A stretch of DNA of 53,209 bases from Streptosporangiaceae bacterium (GTDB lineage Bacteria > Actinomycetota > Actinomycetes > Streptosporangiales > Streptosporangiaceae), in assembly GCA_019245115.1 (NCBI GenBank), contig JAFARZ010000051.1, positions 1 to 53,209 of the forward strand, written 5' to 3'. Both the position numbers and the translations under genes were made by a program. The notes beneath the pieces are model-generated. The model was not told where the DNA came from. It saw only the letters and a list, made by a program, of their open reading frames with translations, and ran no database searches. Shown piece by piece: positions 1 through 8,052 of this stretch. Each line of letters starts with the position of its first letter. The first letter of the stretch is position 1.

Positions 1-352
1 CCGAAACAACCATGCGAGGACGCCGCCACCGCCCGGGAATACAGGACGAACCGGCTGTCCGGTAGCATGACTGCCCGGCGTCATCAAGTGCGGCTGCGGC
101 ACTTGACACCCCACGGCTACGAGTTACGCGACAGCCTCTATTCGTACATTTAATTTCCACTCAGCATGGATGTTCCGTCTTGTTTATCCCGGGGGGTAAA
201 AACCAACCCCCCGGACCCCCCGGCTTGCGACGCTTCTCGCCGTTAGTTTCGCCCGGCCGGGAGGGCCTTTCAGGCCCTCCGCGAGCCGGGCGACCGCGAA
301 GCTCGCTTCGCTCGCCGCGGGGGCCGGACGTTTCCGCGCGGCCCCCCGAAAT
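1..352. other. Gene-free left edge with hairpins
   Basis: I see no convincing coding region here. The stretch holds several G/C-rich inverted repeats. Around 190-216 a run of G faces a run of C across an A-rich loop. At 250-292 there is a nested hairpin, with outer arms at 250-257 and 285-292 and inner arms at 261-268 and 272-279. A third G/C hairpin lies around 317-346. They lie downstream of the leftward small gene ending at 353 and could terminate that transcript, but none has a clear U-run. An AT-rich patch lies at about 137-166. Confidence 0.5.
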
Positions 353-541
353 TTAGTACATGTGGAGTTTGGATTCTAGGGCGGCGCGGGCGCGCCATGC
401 CTCGATGAGACGACGTTCGGCCTTCTGCTCCGTGCGCCTTGCCCGGCTCAGCGCCCGGTACTTGCGCGCGGACCTTATCTGTTTCGCGTGCTCGAGATGG
501 CTGCGTATTCGCTCGCTCGCCAGCTCCTCTGTCAAATACAT
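353..541 (-). CDS. Small basic helical protein downstream of whiB7
   Basis: This is a 62-residue protein rich in Arg, Ala and Glu (many RSAR/RARR-type stretches), predicted by eye to be one long basic helix. It has no Cys, signal peptide or membrane segment. A GGAG ribosome binding site lies about 7 bases before the ATG, which favours a real gene. It follows the WhiB7-type gene on the same strand with a 48-base gap, so co-transcription and a role with the WhiB regulon are plausible but inferred. I do not recognise the family beyond similar short helical ORFs of actinomycetes. Confidence 0.5.
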   Translation of the reverse strand: MYLTEELASERIRSHLEHAKQIRSARKYRALSRARRTEQKAERRLIEAWRARAALESKLHMY

Positions 542-589
542 CGCTGGTCTCCATTGTGTGGAACGTTCTTGGACTGTGCGTGTCGCGGA

Positions 590-1087
590 TTACGCGGCTA
601 CCTCGGTCTTGTCCGGCTGTTCGGACTTGCGTGGCCTTCCTCGCGGACGCTTGCGCGGCACGATCGCGCCGCGCATGAGCAGCTCACCGCCCCAGACACC
701 CCAGGGCTCCCTACGCTCAAGCGCACCGGTCAGGCAGGCCAGGCGCGCCCGGCACCCCCGGCACATGGCCTTCGCCTGCTCGACATCGCTTGGCGACTCG
801 GCGAAGAACAGTTCCGGATCCTCGGTGCACGGCAGGTCCAGACCTACCGGCAGGGGCGGCGCGGAGAGCGCCGCGGCCATGCCGAACTCGTCTGCCGGGC
901 CGACCTGACCGCTGACCCGTCCCTCGTATCCGGGTCCCTCGTAGCTGGCCTGGCCGAACTGGCCGATTACCTGACTGACATCTGGCTCCTGCCGCGCCGC
1001 CCGGGTGTCACCCACCCCGCTGACGGTGGCATCGCGCCACTGCATCGGTGCCATCCCCTTTCGCTTGCCGGTCCTAGTTGTCCTCAT
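590..1087 (-). CDS. whiB7: WhiB7/WblC-type redox-sensing transcriptional regulator
   Basis: This is an iron-sulfur transcription factor of the WhiB family. Four cysteines (87, 109, 112, 118 from the upstream ATG) have the C-Xn-C-X2-C-X5-C spacing that binds a 4Fe-4S cluster. They are followed by the GVWGGE turn and a C-terminal AT-hook, RGRPRK, at about 149-154. The AT-hook is diagnostic of WhiB7/WblC, which binds sigma-A and activates intrinsic antibiotic-resistance genes. The N-terminus is longer than in most family members; a second start at 1045 has a better AAAGGGG site and would give 151 residues. The promoter, upstream ORF and terminator hairpin between 1100 and 1604 fit the attenuated leader known for this class. 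Neighbouring uvrD2 and mrx1 genes match mycobacterial synteny. Confidence 0.9.
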   Translation of the reverse strand: MRTTRTGKRKGMAPMQWRDATVSGVGDTRAARQEPDVSQVIGQFGQASYEGPGYEGRVSGQVGPADEFGMAAALSAPPLPVGLDLPCTEDPELFFAESPSDVEQAKAMCRGCRARLACLTGALERREPWGVWGGELLMRGAIVPRKRPRGRPRKSEQPDKTEVAA

Positions 1088-1133
1088 GCGATCTCTCGCC
1101 TGTCCCCGGGACCTAGGCCCTTGAAATATCTAA

Positions 1134-1164
1134 GGCCGCGGACCCTGTGTGCGGGTCCGCGGCC
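1134..1164 (-). terminator. Terminator-like hairpin in the whiB7 leader
   Basis: This is a perfect 12-bp stem (arms 1134-1145 and 1153-1164, 7-base loop). On the minus strand it is followed by a U-containing UUAGAUAUUU stretch. It lies between the end of the upstream ORF (1193) and the whiB7 start. A second stem with arms around 1182-1188 and 1195-1201 overlaps the upstream ORF stop codon. The arrangement suggests attenuation relieved when ribosomes stall on the leader. Confidence 0.7.
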
Positions 1165-1192
1165 TCGAAGGGGATTCTCAGCCGGCCTGGGC

Positions 1193-1522
1193 TTAGGCCG
1201 GTTCCCGCTTTCGAGGCGGACCCGCTGCGCCAACGCCGGAGGCGTTGACCGTGGTCACGTACTGCTTCTCGATGTAGGTCTGGTTATTGGTCGGCTCCCC
1301 GAACAGCTCCGTACCCGGGGCCACCATGAGCGCGGCAGCGGGCCGACGGCGCAGGCCGTCGTGCATGGCAACGGAATTGCGCCCTGTGCCACGCGTGACA
1401 CCGGACACAGCGGTGCCCAGCAGGCTGGCAGCCGAGAGGCTCGTGAGCAGGAGGGAAGTGTCCGTCTGCGCACGCCAATGCGGAGGCTGAGTGGCTATCT
1501 CAATCTTCGACACGCGGGACAC
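1193..1522 (-). CDS. Leader ORF upstream of whiB7
   Basis: This ORF of up to 109 codons lies wholly inside the inferred whiB7 5' leader. The bases AGGAAGGGG lie just before the GTG at 1522; a GTG at 1513 has better spacing and gives 106 residues. The product has no recognised domain. It is Ala/Thr/Arg-rich, with a weakly hydrophobic stretch near residues 23-40 and a Gly/Pro/Arg tail. Known whiB7/wblC leaders carry a short upstream ORF whose slowed translation under ribosome-targeting antibiotics prevents termination. The position fits that role, but the length is unusual, so it might instead be an independent small protein. Confidence 0.5.
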   Translation of the reverse strand: MSRVSKIEIATQPPHWRAQTDTSLLLTSLSAASLLGTAVSGVTRGTGRNSVAMHDGLRRRPAAALMVAPGTELFGEPTNNQTYIEKQYVTTVNASGVGAAGPPRKREPA

Positions 1523-1565
1523 CCCCTTCCTGGAGCGTCGACAACCGTCCCACGGACATGTGTGC

Positions 1566-1604
1566 AGCTTACGTAATGCCCACCGAGTGGGGCAATATAT
1601 TTTT
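1566..1604 (-). promoter_or_regulatory. WhiB7-type autoregulated promoter
   Basis: Read on the minus strand there is a -35 TTGCCC (1590-1595), an 18-base spacer and a -10 TAAGCT (1566-1571). Immediately upstream of the -35 is an A/T run (1596-1604). An A/T stretch abutting the -35 is the known hallmark of WhiB7-dependent promoters, where the AT-hook binds. Transcription would begin near 1559, giving a leader of about 470 bases before whiB7. Confidence 0.65.
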
Positions 1605-1648
1605 GACCTGGCCTTTTACAATTCTCGCCTGGCGAGACGCGACCCGGC

Positions 1649-2515
1649 TCAAGCACCCTCGGGGACGGTCCGGATCAGACCTTCCTGGACCACAGAAACC
1701 ACCAGATCACCCTCTGCGGTGAACACCTCGCCGCGGACCAGGCCGCGGGCTCCGTAGGCGATGGGCGACTCCTGTGCGTACAGCAGCCACCGGTCGGCGC
1801 GGAACGGCCGGTGGAACCACATCGCATGGTCAAGGCTCGCGCCCGTGGTGCGCCCGTCCATCCAGGACAGCCCGTGCCCGATCAGGACCGTGTCGAGCAG
1901 GGTCATGTCGGAGGCGTAGGTCATCAGGCACACGTGGAGTAGCGCGTCGTCAGGCAGTTCGCCGTCGACTCGCAGCCAGACCATGTTCCGGGTGGTTCGC
2001 AGCGACGGGTCACGTTGCGCCTCGATCGACAGTGGCCCGGCATAGCGCAGGTCGAACGGGTTCTCCATGGCTTCCCGCGGCAGGTCCACGTCAAGCAGCC
2101 TGGCCAGCCGGTCCCGCGAATGCTCGATCGCCTCTGGCGGCAGAACCGAAGGCATCGGCTTGGCATGGACCGGTCCCGGCTCCGGCAGGTGGAATGACGC
2201 GGACAGGGTGAAGATGGTCCGGCCATGCTGGATCGCCGACACCCGCCGGGTGGTGAACGAACGCCCGTCACGCACCCGGTCCACCGTGTAAACGATCGGC
2301 ACCGTGGGATCACCCGGCCGGATGAAGTACGCGTGCAGCGAATGGACCGGCCGGTCGGCGGGGACGGTCCGCCCGGCCGCGACCAGGGCCTGCCCGGCCA
2401 CCTGGCCGCCGAACACCCGCTGCAGCCGCTCCTTGGGGCTTCGCCCGCGGAAGATGTTGACCTCGATCTGCTCGAGGTCAAGCAGGTCCAGCAGCCGGTC
2501 CAGCGCTTCACCCAT
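1649..2515 (-). CDS. tesB: Acyl-CoA thioesterase II (TesB)
   Basis: This enzyme hydrolyses acyl-CoA to free fatty acid and CoA in the cytoplasm. The 288-residue protein is a double hot-dog of the length usual for TesB. The catalytic triad of E. coli TesB (Asp204, Thr228, Gln278) aligns with Asp203 (in MTYASDMTLLDT), Ser227 (in ASLDHAMWFHRPF) and Gln277 (in SVVQEGLIR), with Ser conservatively replacing Thr. The first hot-dog contains the VFGGQVAGQAL motif. The ATG at 2515 is preferred because GGTGGG lies about 5 bases upstream; a GTG at 2524 is possible. The start overlaps the last codons of the upstream helicase gene, so the two are probably translationally coupled. Confidence 0.93.
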   Translation of the reverse strand: MGEALDRLLDLLDLEQIEVNIFRGRSPKERLQRVFGGQVAGQALVAAGRTVPADRPVHSLHAYFIRPGDPTVPIVYTVDRVRDGRSFTTRRVSAIQHGRTIFTLSASFHLPEPGPVHAKPMPSVLPPEAIEHSRDRLARLLDVDLPREAMENPFDLRYAGPLSIEAQRDPSLRTTRNMVWLRVDGELPDDALLHVCLMTYASDMTLLDTVLIGHGLSWMDGRTTGASLDHAMWFHRPFRADRWLLYAQESPIAYGARGLVRGEVFTAEGDLVVSVVQEGLIRTVPEGA

Positions 2516-4211
2516 GACGCCCACCTAGCCGAATCTCGTTCAGGAAGCGTGAGCGTGACCGGGACGGCCGGGCACCCGGTGCGCGAGCCGGGGACCACGA
2601 CAGGTAGAGGTACTCACGCGCTCGTGTCACCGCCACATACAGTAGCCGCCGCTCCTCGCTGACCGCATCCGGAGTCTTGGCGTGCACGATCGGCACGACG
2701 CCCTCCACCAGTCCCGGCAGCAGCACCGCGTCCCACTCCAGCCCCTTGGCCGCGTGCATGGAAGCCAGCGTCACGCCGTCGATGACCGGCGCGTGGCCGA
2801 GTTCGGCGCGTTGCGTCATCTCGGCGGCGAACTGGCTCAACGTGGCCGACGGCTGCTGGGCGTGCACGTCCTCGGCGAGCTGGGCGATCGCGGCCAGCGA
2901 TTCCCACCGCTCCCGCGCCGCCGGGGCGGGGCCGGGGACGGCCGCGGTGAAGCCCATCCCGGTCAGCACGTGCCGAACCGCGTCCGGCAGTTCCTGAGTT
3001 CCCGGGGCAGCGGTCTCGGCACGGGCGGCGCCCCGCAGCAGTACCAGCGCCTGCTTGACCACAGGCCGGTCATAGAACCGTTCCGCACCCCGCACCACGT
3101 AGGCCACTCCGGCATCGGCCAGCGCCTGCTCGAACCGCTCCGTCTGCGCGTTTATCCGGACCAGCACGGCGATCTCGCGGGCCGGGACGCCGCCCGCGAT
3201 CAGCGCGCGGATCTGCACCACCACCCCCGCGGCCTCGTCAGATTCGTCGCCGTACTCGGTGAGCAGCGGCGACGGCCCCGGCTTCCGCTGCGCGACCAGC
3301 GGCGCAGCGGCCCGGCTGAGCTGGTTCGCCACGGCGACCACCTGCGGCGTGGACCGGTAGTCCCGGACCAGCCGCACCACACTGGCGGCCGGGAACTCGA
3401 CGGTGAATCCGGTCAGGTACTCCGGCGTCGCCCCGGTGAAGGAGTAGATCGTCTGGTGCGGGTCGCCCACCACGCACAACTCGTCCCGGTCCCCGAGCCA
3501 CGCGTCGAGCAGCAGCTTCTGTAGCGGGTTTACGTCCTGGTATTCATCCACCACGAAGTACCGGAACGCATCCCGCACGTGGGCGGCGGCCGCGCGGTTC
3601 TCCAGCAGCATGGCCGCCGTCAGCTCGAGCACCGACTCGAAGTCAATCAGCTGCCGTTCCCGCCGCAGCCGTTCGTAGGTGTCGTACAGGGCCGCGAACT
3701 CGGCGAGCCCGCCCGCCGCTGTGCCGGCGCGGTCTTCGGCCGCGGCCACCGTGGCGTACTTGTCCGGGCGCACCTGCATGCTCTTGGCCCACTCGATCTC
3801 CGAGGCGGCGTCCGAGACCGCGTCCAGCCGGACCCGGACCAGTTTCGCCGCCTCCCGGATCAGGCTGCCCTTGGCGTCGATCAGCCGGGGCGGGGGTCCG
3901 CCCACGATCCGCGGCCAGAAGTAGTTGAGCTGCCGCAGCGCCGCGGCGTGGAACGTCGAGGCCCGCACCTGTCCCGAACCGAGCTGGCGCAGCCGCCCGC
4001 GCAGCTCGCCCGCCGCCCGTACCGTGAAGGTCAGCGCGAGCACGTGCGCCGGATCCATCACCCCGCTGACCGTCGCGTACGCGATCCGGTGGGTGATCGC
4101 CCTGGTCTTACCGGTGCCAGCGCCGGCCAGCACGCAGACGGCGCCCCGGGTCGCGAGCGCCACCTCCCGTTGCTCCGGGTCCAGGGCATCGAGCAGGTCA
4201 GCGGCACGCAT
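2508..4211 (-). CDS. uvrD2: UvrD2-like superfamily 1A DNA helicase lacking HRDC
   Basis: This is a 3'-5' ATP-dependent DNA helicase of the UvrD/PcrA/Rep family. Motifs visible are Walker A AGAGTGKT (about residues 29-36), Ia LALTFTVRAA, II VVDEYQDVNPLQ, III VVGDPHQTIYSF, IV VRDYRSTPQV, V ASMHAAKGLEWD and VI RRLLYVAVTRA. The start at 4211 has a GGGAGG site 8 bases upstream. Mycobacterial UvrD2 is about 700 residues and continues into an HRDC domain and a tetracysteine motif. This 567-residue protein stops soon after motif VI, with the basic tail RPSRSRSRF, and runs straight into tesB, so both C-terminal modules are missing. The flanking whiB7 and mrx1 genes support orthology with UvrD2. Confidence 0.9.
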   Translation of the reverse strand: MRAADLLDALDPEQREVALATRGAVCVLAGAGTGKTRAITHRIAYATVSGVMDPAHVLALTFTVRAAGELRGRLRQLGSGQVRASTFHAAALRQLNYFWPRIVGGPPPRLIDAKGSLIREAAKLVRVRLDAVSDAASEIEWAKSMQVRPDKYATVAAAEDRAGTAAGGLAEFAALYDTYERLRRERQLIDFESVLELTAAMLLENRAAAAHVRDAFRYFVVDEYQDVNPLQKLLLDAWLGDRDELCVVGDPHQTIYSFTGATPEYLTGFTVEFPAASVVRLVRDYRSTPQVVAVANQLSRAAAPLVAQRKPGPSPLLTEYGDESDEAAGVVVQIRALIAGGVPAREIAVLVRINAQTERFEQALADAGVAYVVRGAERFYDRPVVKQALVLLRGAARAETAAPGTQELPDAVRHVLTGMGFTAAVPGPAPAARERWESLAAIAQLAEDVHAQQPSATLSQFAAEMTQRAELGHAPVIDGVTLASMHAAKGLEWDAVLLPGLVEGVVPIVHAKTPDAVSEERRLLYVAVTRAREYLYLSWSPARAPGARPSRSRSRFLNEIRLGGRHG

Positions 4212-4294
4212 CCGCTCATCCTCCCGCACCGGGAACGCGTTTGCCCGCCGCGGTGTTACACGAACCAGTAATTCTCACCCTTAGGAGGCGGCTG

Positions 4295-4546
4295 GTGCCG
4301 GAACTGACGATGTACACGACCTCATGGTGCGGTTTCTGCCGGAACCTGAAGCGGCAACTCGCCTATGCTGGCATCGAGATGGCCGAGGTTGACATCGAGA
4401 AGGACCCGGCCGCCGCCGAGTTCGTCATGTCGGTGAACGGCGGTAACCAGACGGTACCGACGATCCTCTTCCCGGACGGCAGCACGATGGTCAACCCCTC
4501 GGCCGCTCAGGTGAAGCAGCGCCTTACCATGCTGAGTCCCCGGTAA
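4295..4546 (+). CDS. mrx1: Mycoredoxin-1 (glutaredoxin-like)
   Basis: This small thioredoxin-fold protein reduces mycothiol mixed disulfides on proteins. The 83-residue product has the dithiol active site CGFC (Cys12, Cys15), the cis-Pro region QTVPTILF and the C-terminal helix of Mrx1. A perfect AGGAGG lies 6 bases before the GTG at 4295, which sets the start; an upstream in-frame ATG at 4241 lacks such a site. It is divergent from the uvrD2-like gene, as expected for the whiB7-uvrD2-mrx1 locus of mycothiol-making actinobacteria. Confidence 0.92.
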   Translation: MPELTMYTTSWCGFCRNLKRQLAYAGIEMAEVDIEKDPAAAEFVMSVNGGNQTVPTILFPDGSTMVNPSAAQVKQRLTMLSPR

Positions 4547-4671
4547 CCGCACGCGCCCACTGTTCGGAAGAACGGAATTAATCACGAACGAACTGTGGTG
4601 CGAGTCTTGAGCTTGGAGCACACTAAGTCTGGGGAACACCGAGCCTTGGGTACACCGACAGGTGGGGGGAG

Positions 4672-5163
4672 ATGAGCGGGGAGATCGTCGAACAGAGCGA
4701 GTACGTTGATCCGTCCGATGCGGTAGTGGTCCGCCGGTCGGAGTCCGGCTGGCAGGTGGCGGGCGAGGATACCGCGGACCTGACCAGCGCGATGGTGCTC
4801 GCTGACCTGCTCGCCGCCGATGTCGGCGGCCCGGGACGCAGGCCGCCCGAGCGGGTTTCCGAAGAAGATGAGGCCGCGCGGCTGGCGGTGACCGTCGCCC
4901 AGCTCGAGCACGCGCTGACCGCCAGGGTGCGGGTCGAGCAGGCCATCGGCGTGCTCGCCGAACGGCACCGGCTGCGGCCGCGGCAGGCCTTCGACCTGCT
5001 CCGGAGGGTGGCGCGAGCCGGCGGCCGGCGCGTCATCGATGTTTCGGAGACGGTCGTCGACAGCGCCACCAACCCGTTGCTTCAGTTGCCCGATGAACTG
5101 GCCCGCAAGCAGGCGCCGCCGAGGAAGCGCGGCCGCTCCCCCCGCCACGCGCGCTCCGGCTAG
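4672..5163 (+). CDS. ANTAR-domain protein
   Basis: This 163-residue protein has an ANTAR (RNA-binding antiterminator) helical domain at about residues 80-130. Characteristic are VRVEQAIGVLAERHRLRPRQAFDLLRR, given here only as its two parts RVEQAIGVLAERH and RPRQAFDLLRR. ANTAR proteins bind paired hairpins in nascent RNA to prevent termination. The N-terminal 75 residues show no GAF or PAS motif, so the input signal is unclear. The C-terminus is a basic tail (RKRGRSPRHARSG) that could help nucleic-acid binding. A GGTGGGGGGAG stretch precedes the ATG. Its target RNA is not evident in this window. Confidence 0.8.
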   Translation: MSGEIVEQSEYVDPSDAVVVRRSESGWQVAGEDTADLTSAMVLADLLAADVGGPGRRPPERVSEEDEAARLAVTVAQLEHALTARVRVEQAIGVLAERHRLRPRQAFDLLRRVARAGGRRVIDVSETVVDSATNPLLQLPDELARKQAPPRKRGRSPRHARSG

Positions 5164-5269
5164 CCCCGGCCATCACCCCGACACCCTCCCCGACCTCCCG
5201 GAGAATGTCGGCGGCTGGCGCTAAAGTGCCGGAAGGATACGACGGGATATACCTGCGGAGGAGGCCGGC

Positions 5270-6508
5270 GTGGCGGATCTTGACGTGGTCGAGATCTGCG
5301 CCGGGGCGGGCGGCCAGGCGCTCGGGCTGGAGCAGGCTGGTTTCGAGCACGCGCTCGCGGTGGAGCTGGATCCGGCGGCCTGCGCGACGCTGCGCGCCAA
5401 CCGCCCGGCCTGGAAGATCGCCGAGGGGGACGTGGCGGATCCGGCGGTGTGGCGTCCGGCCGACTATCGCGGCGTGGCGCTGCTGGCGGGCGGCGTGCCG
5501 TGTCCGCCGTTCACCGTGGCCGGCCGTCAGCTCGGCGCTACCGACGAGCGTGACCTGTACGCGTGGGCGGTGGAGCTGTGCGGCATCATCCGGCCGCGTG
5601 TCCTGCTGCTGGAGAACGTGCGCGGGCTGAGCACGCTCCGTTTCAGCGCCTACCGGCAGCACGTCCTGGACCGGCTCCGCGAGCTGGGCTACGTGCCTGA
5701 CTGGCGGCTGCTGCAAGCCGCCGACTTCGGCGTGCCGCAGTTGCGTCCGCGCACCGTGCTGGTGGCCTTGCGGGAACAGGACGCGCCGTGGTTCCGCTGG
5801 CCTTCCGGATCGGACCGTCCGCCCACGACGGTCGGCGAGACCCTGGGCGATCTGATGGCGGCCCGCGGCTGGTGCGGAGCGGCGGCGTGGGCCAGCCGCG
5901 CGGACAAGATCGCGCCTACCATCGTCGGCGGATCGAAGAAGCATGGCGGTGCGGACCTCGGGCCCACTCGCGCCAAACGCGCCTGGGCCGCGCTGGGTGT
6001 GGACGGGCTCGGTATCGCGGACTTCGCGCCGGACGCAGCCGCTCCCCCGACCCTGCTGCCCCGGCTGACCTGCGAGATGGTGGCCCGGTTGCAGGGCTGG
6101 CGGGATGACTGGGAGTGGCGGTTCAGCGGCCTGAAGACCGCACGCTACCGGCAGATAGGCAACGCGTTCCCGCCCCCGGTCGCGGCCGCGGTCGGCACGG
6201 CCATCCGGCGGGCGCTGGCGCACAGCGGAGCCCCGGCGCAGGCCGTGGACGCCCCGGACGATCCGGTGTTCCGGGTGTTGCGGTCCCGCACCACGTTCCT
6301 CACCGTGGGCCAGATCGCGGAGCGCGCGGCGCTGCCGGCGGATGAGGTGGTGCGGCAACTACGCAACCTCGGTCAGGACTTCGAGCTGGAGTCGGCCGAG
6401 ATGCCCGAGGGGATCGGCTACCGGCTGGGAAGCTTCAAGGCGTTCCTCGGTCAGCGCAACCACGCCCGCCACGAGCGCTTCGCCGCCAGCCGGTCAACGA
6501 TCAGCTGA
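5270..6508 (+). CDS. Orphan DNA (cytosine-5) methyltransferase with C-terminal extension
   Basis: This enzyme transfers a methyl group from S-adenosylmethionine to C5 of cytosine in DNA. Visible motifs are I (EICAGAGGQALGLEQAGF, near residues 8-25), IV with catalytic Cys78 in GVPCPPF, VI LLLENVRG, VIII QLRPRTVLVAL, and X RQIGNAFPPPV near residue 300. The target-recognition region lies between VIII and X. About 90 residues after motif X form an extra module that looks like a winged helix (TVGQIAERAALPADEVVRQL), unusual for a minimal enzyme. A GGAGGAGG site precedes the GTG. No restriction endonuclease or Vsr gene is adjacent, so it is orphan in this window. Confidence 0.9.
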   Translation: MADLDVVEICAGAGGQALGLEQAGFEHALAVELDPAACATLRANRPAWKIAEGDVADPAVWRPADYRGVALLAGGVPCPPFTVAGRQLGATDERDLYAWAVELCGIIRPRVLLLENVRGLSTLRFSAYRQHVLDRLRELGYVPDWRLLQAADFGVPQLRPRTVLVALREQDAPWFRWPSGSDRPPTTVGETLGDLMAARGWCGAAAWASRADKIAPTIVGGSKKHGGADLGPTRAKRAWAALGVDGLGIADFAPDAAAPPTLLPRLTCEMVARLQGWRDDWEWRFSGLKTARYRQIGNAFPPPVAAAVGTAIRRALAHSGAPAQAVDAPDDPVFRVLRSRTTFLTVGQIAERAALPADEVVRQLRNLGQDFELESAEMPEGIGYRLGSFKAFLGQRNHARHERFAASRSTIS

Positions 6509-6511
6509 CGC

Positions 6512-6793
6512 TTACGGGCCGTCGAGCCCGTTCCCGCGCGAGCCGTGGGCGGCATGGTGACCGTGCGCCGCGGTGCCGTCGGCGACGGCAACGGTCGGCA
6601 CCAGCGTCCCGAGCAGCATCGCCGCGCCGGCCACGAAGGCGGCCTTCACCGCGATTCTCCGGGGTGCCGGCGATGCCTTGGCCCGGGGCTCGGCGCTCGT
6701 TGTGACAACGTCGACGACCTGGGGTGGTGTCAGCGAGACCGGGGTGGCACACGCGGCCACTGGCCAGTTACCCCGCATGAAGTCTTCCCACAT
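6512..6793 (-). CDS. Small single-pass membrane or secreted protein
   Basis: This is a 93-residue unrecognised protein. A polar N-terminal part of about 50 residues is followed by one hydrophobic segment (KAAFVAGAAMLLGTLVPTVAVA) and a short His/Gly-rich tail (GTAAHGHHAAHGSRG). GGAGGGAG lies 7 bases before the ATG at 6793, which makes this start better than an upstream ATG at 6817. It converges on the methyltransferase gene and follows the secretion cluster in the same direction after an 86-base gap. A His-rich outside tail could bind metal, but this is speculation. Confidence 0.5.
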   Translation of the reverse strand: MWEDFMRGNWPVAACATPVSLTPPQVVDVVTTSAEPRAKASPAPRRIAVKAAFVAGAAMLLGTLVPTVAVADGTAAHGHHAAHGSRGNGLDGP

Positions 6794-6903
6794 CCGAAGA
6801 CTCCCTCCAGTGATCACTTATCGTGATCAAGCACCTACATTTAGACAAGACAATACGTACCATGTCACCTCACCCAGTGGGAAGACCCCAATACTTTCCG
6901 TTA

Positions 6904-8052
6904 CTATCCGGCCGTGGTCGCCTGGGCGACCGAGGGGTTGGCCCACGGGCGGGTGTAGCCGACCGGCGGGCCATCGGCGGTGATGAGGGCGATGCGGATG
7001 GGGGTACCGGTCGCGAACGCCTCGATCATCTTGCCGTTGCCGATCACCAGCCCGACGTGCCCCGGTGACGTGACGGTGCCGTCCGACCCGGGGAAGAACA
7101 CCAGGTCGCCGGGCTCCGCCTGGGACGCGGGGACGCGCGGCCCGAACGTCCACTGGTACTCCGAGGTCCGCGGAATGTAGACACCCGCCGCCCGGTACGC
7201 CATCATCACCAGGCCGGAGCAGTCGAACGCGTCCGGTCCGGTGCCGCCCCACAGGTACGGCTTGCCGATCTGCTGTTCCGCGAACGCGATGGCCGTTGAA
7301 ACCGCCTGGTTGGGAGCGTCGATGCTCGGCAGGGTGGTGGACGTCCCGGCACACGCGGCCGACGGCAGCTGGGCGGACACGGTGGTGTACTTGCCGCCCG
7401 CGTAGGCTCCTGCCCAGTACAGCACGCTCTGCACATAGGACTGCAGGTGGTTGTACGCGAAGACCGCCGCGGACGGGTTGGTCTGCACCCCCGCGTCGAG
7501 CAGGTACTTGGCCGCCCCGGCGATCGCGTCGGCCGGGTCGTACACGTTCGCGATTCCGTTGCCATCCTCGTCGGTCGCGACGCCGCTGACCACCTCGCTG
7601 GCCGGGTGGATCGCCGCACCGCCCCAGACGTCGGTCGCCCTTCCCTCGATTCCGATCTGCATCGGCCCGGCCGCGCCGAAGGCATTGGCCCCGCTGTGCA
7701 CGCCCGGGAGCGTGGACTGCCCGTTGTCGCTCTCCACCGTCCCGATCCCGGCCAGCAGTGTCCACGGCACGCCGTACTGCTGTCCGACCGCCTTGTACCA
7801 GTGCAGGTAATCGGCCGGGATCCCGTTCTTCGCCTTGGCGGCCGCCTGGGGCTGCCCGGTTATCCCCGTCTGCTGGCCCGAGCATCCGGCGTTCTCCGCG
7901 AAGAACATGTTCGCGCCGATGAGGATCGGGACGGCCAGCAGCGCCAGCAGTCCGGCGCCGATCAGGCCGATCGCGCCGAACAGCACGATCCGGGGGCCGC
8001 CGCGGCGTCCGGAGCTGATTTCCTCGCGCCGCTCGAGGAGCCTCGACGTCAC
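6904..8052 (-). CDS. Lytic transglycosylase-NlpC/P60 bifunctional cell wall hydrolase (TcpG/Orf14-like)
   Basis: This membrane-anchored peptidoglycan hydrolase would open the wall for a transfer channel. The N-terminal basic segment is followed by a membrane helix (about 21-47). A transglycosylase domain comes next, with catalytic Glu107 in GTVESDNGQS and the AAGPMQIG and AYNHLQSYV motifs. A C-terminal NlpC/P60 endopeptidase has Cys278 (FDCSGLV) and His332 (GHVGLVIG). The same two-domain order occurs in Tn916 Orf14 and pCW3 TcpG. Its start overlaps the stop of the preceding gene by 4 bases, placing it last in the secretion operon. The length of 382 residues suits an intact protein. Confidence 0.88.
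   Translation of the reverse strand: MTSRLLERREEISSGRRGGPRIVLFGAIGLIGAGLLALLAVPILIGANMFFAENAGCSGQQTGITGQPQAAAKAKNGIPADYLHWYKAVGQQYGVPWTLLAGIGTVESDNGQSTLPGVHSGANAFGAAGPMQIGIEGRATDVWGGAAIHPASEVVSGVATDEDGNGIANVYDPADAIAGAAKYLLDAGVQTNPSAAVFAYNHLQSYVQSVLYWAGAYAGGKYTTVSAQLPSAACAGTSTTLPSIDAPNQAVSTAIAFAEQQIGKPYLWGGTGPDAFDCSGLVMMAYRAAGVYIPRTSEYQWTFGPRVPASQAEPGDLVFFPGSDGTVTSPGHVGLVIGNGKMIEAFATGTPIRIALITADGPPVGYTRPWANPSVAQATTAG

Noticed and set aside
488..1576. Long rightward frame opposite whiB7 and its leader
   Set aside because: It is a mirror frame of G/C-rich coding DNA, lacks any domain or ribosome binding site, and conflicts with the clear WhiB gene.
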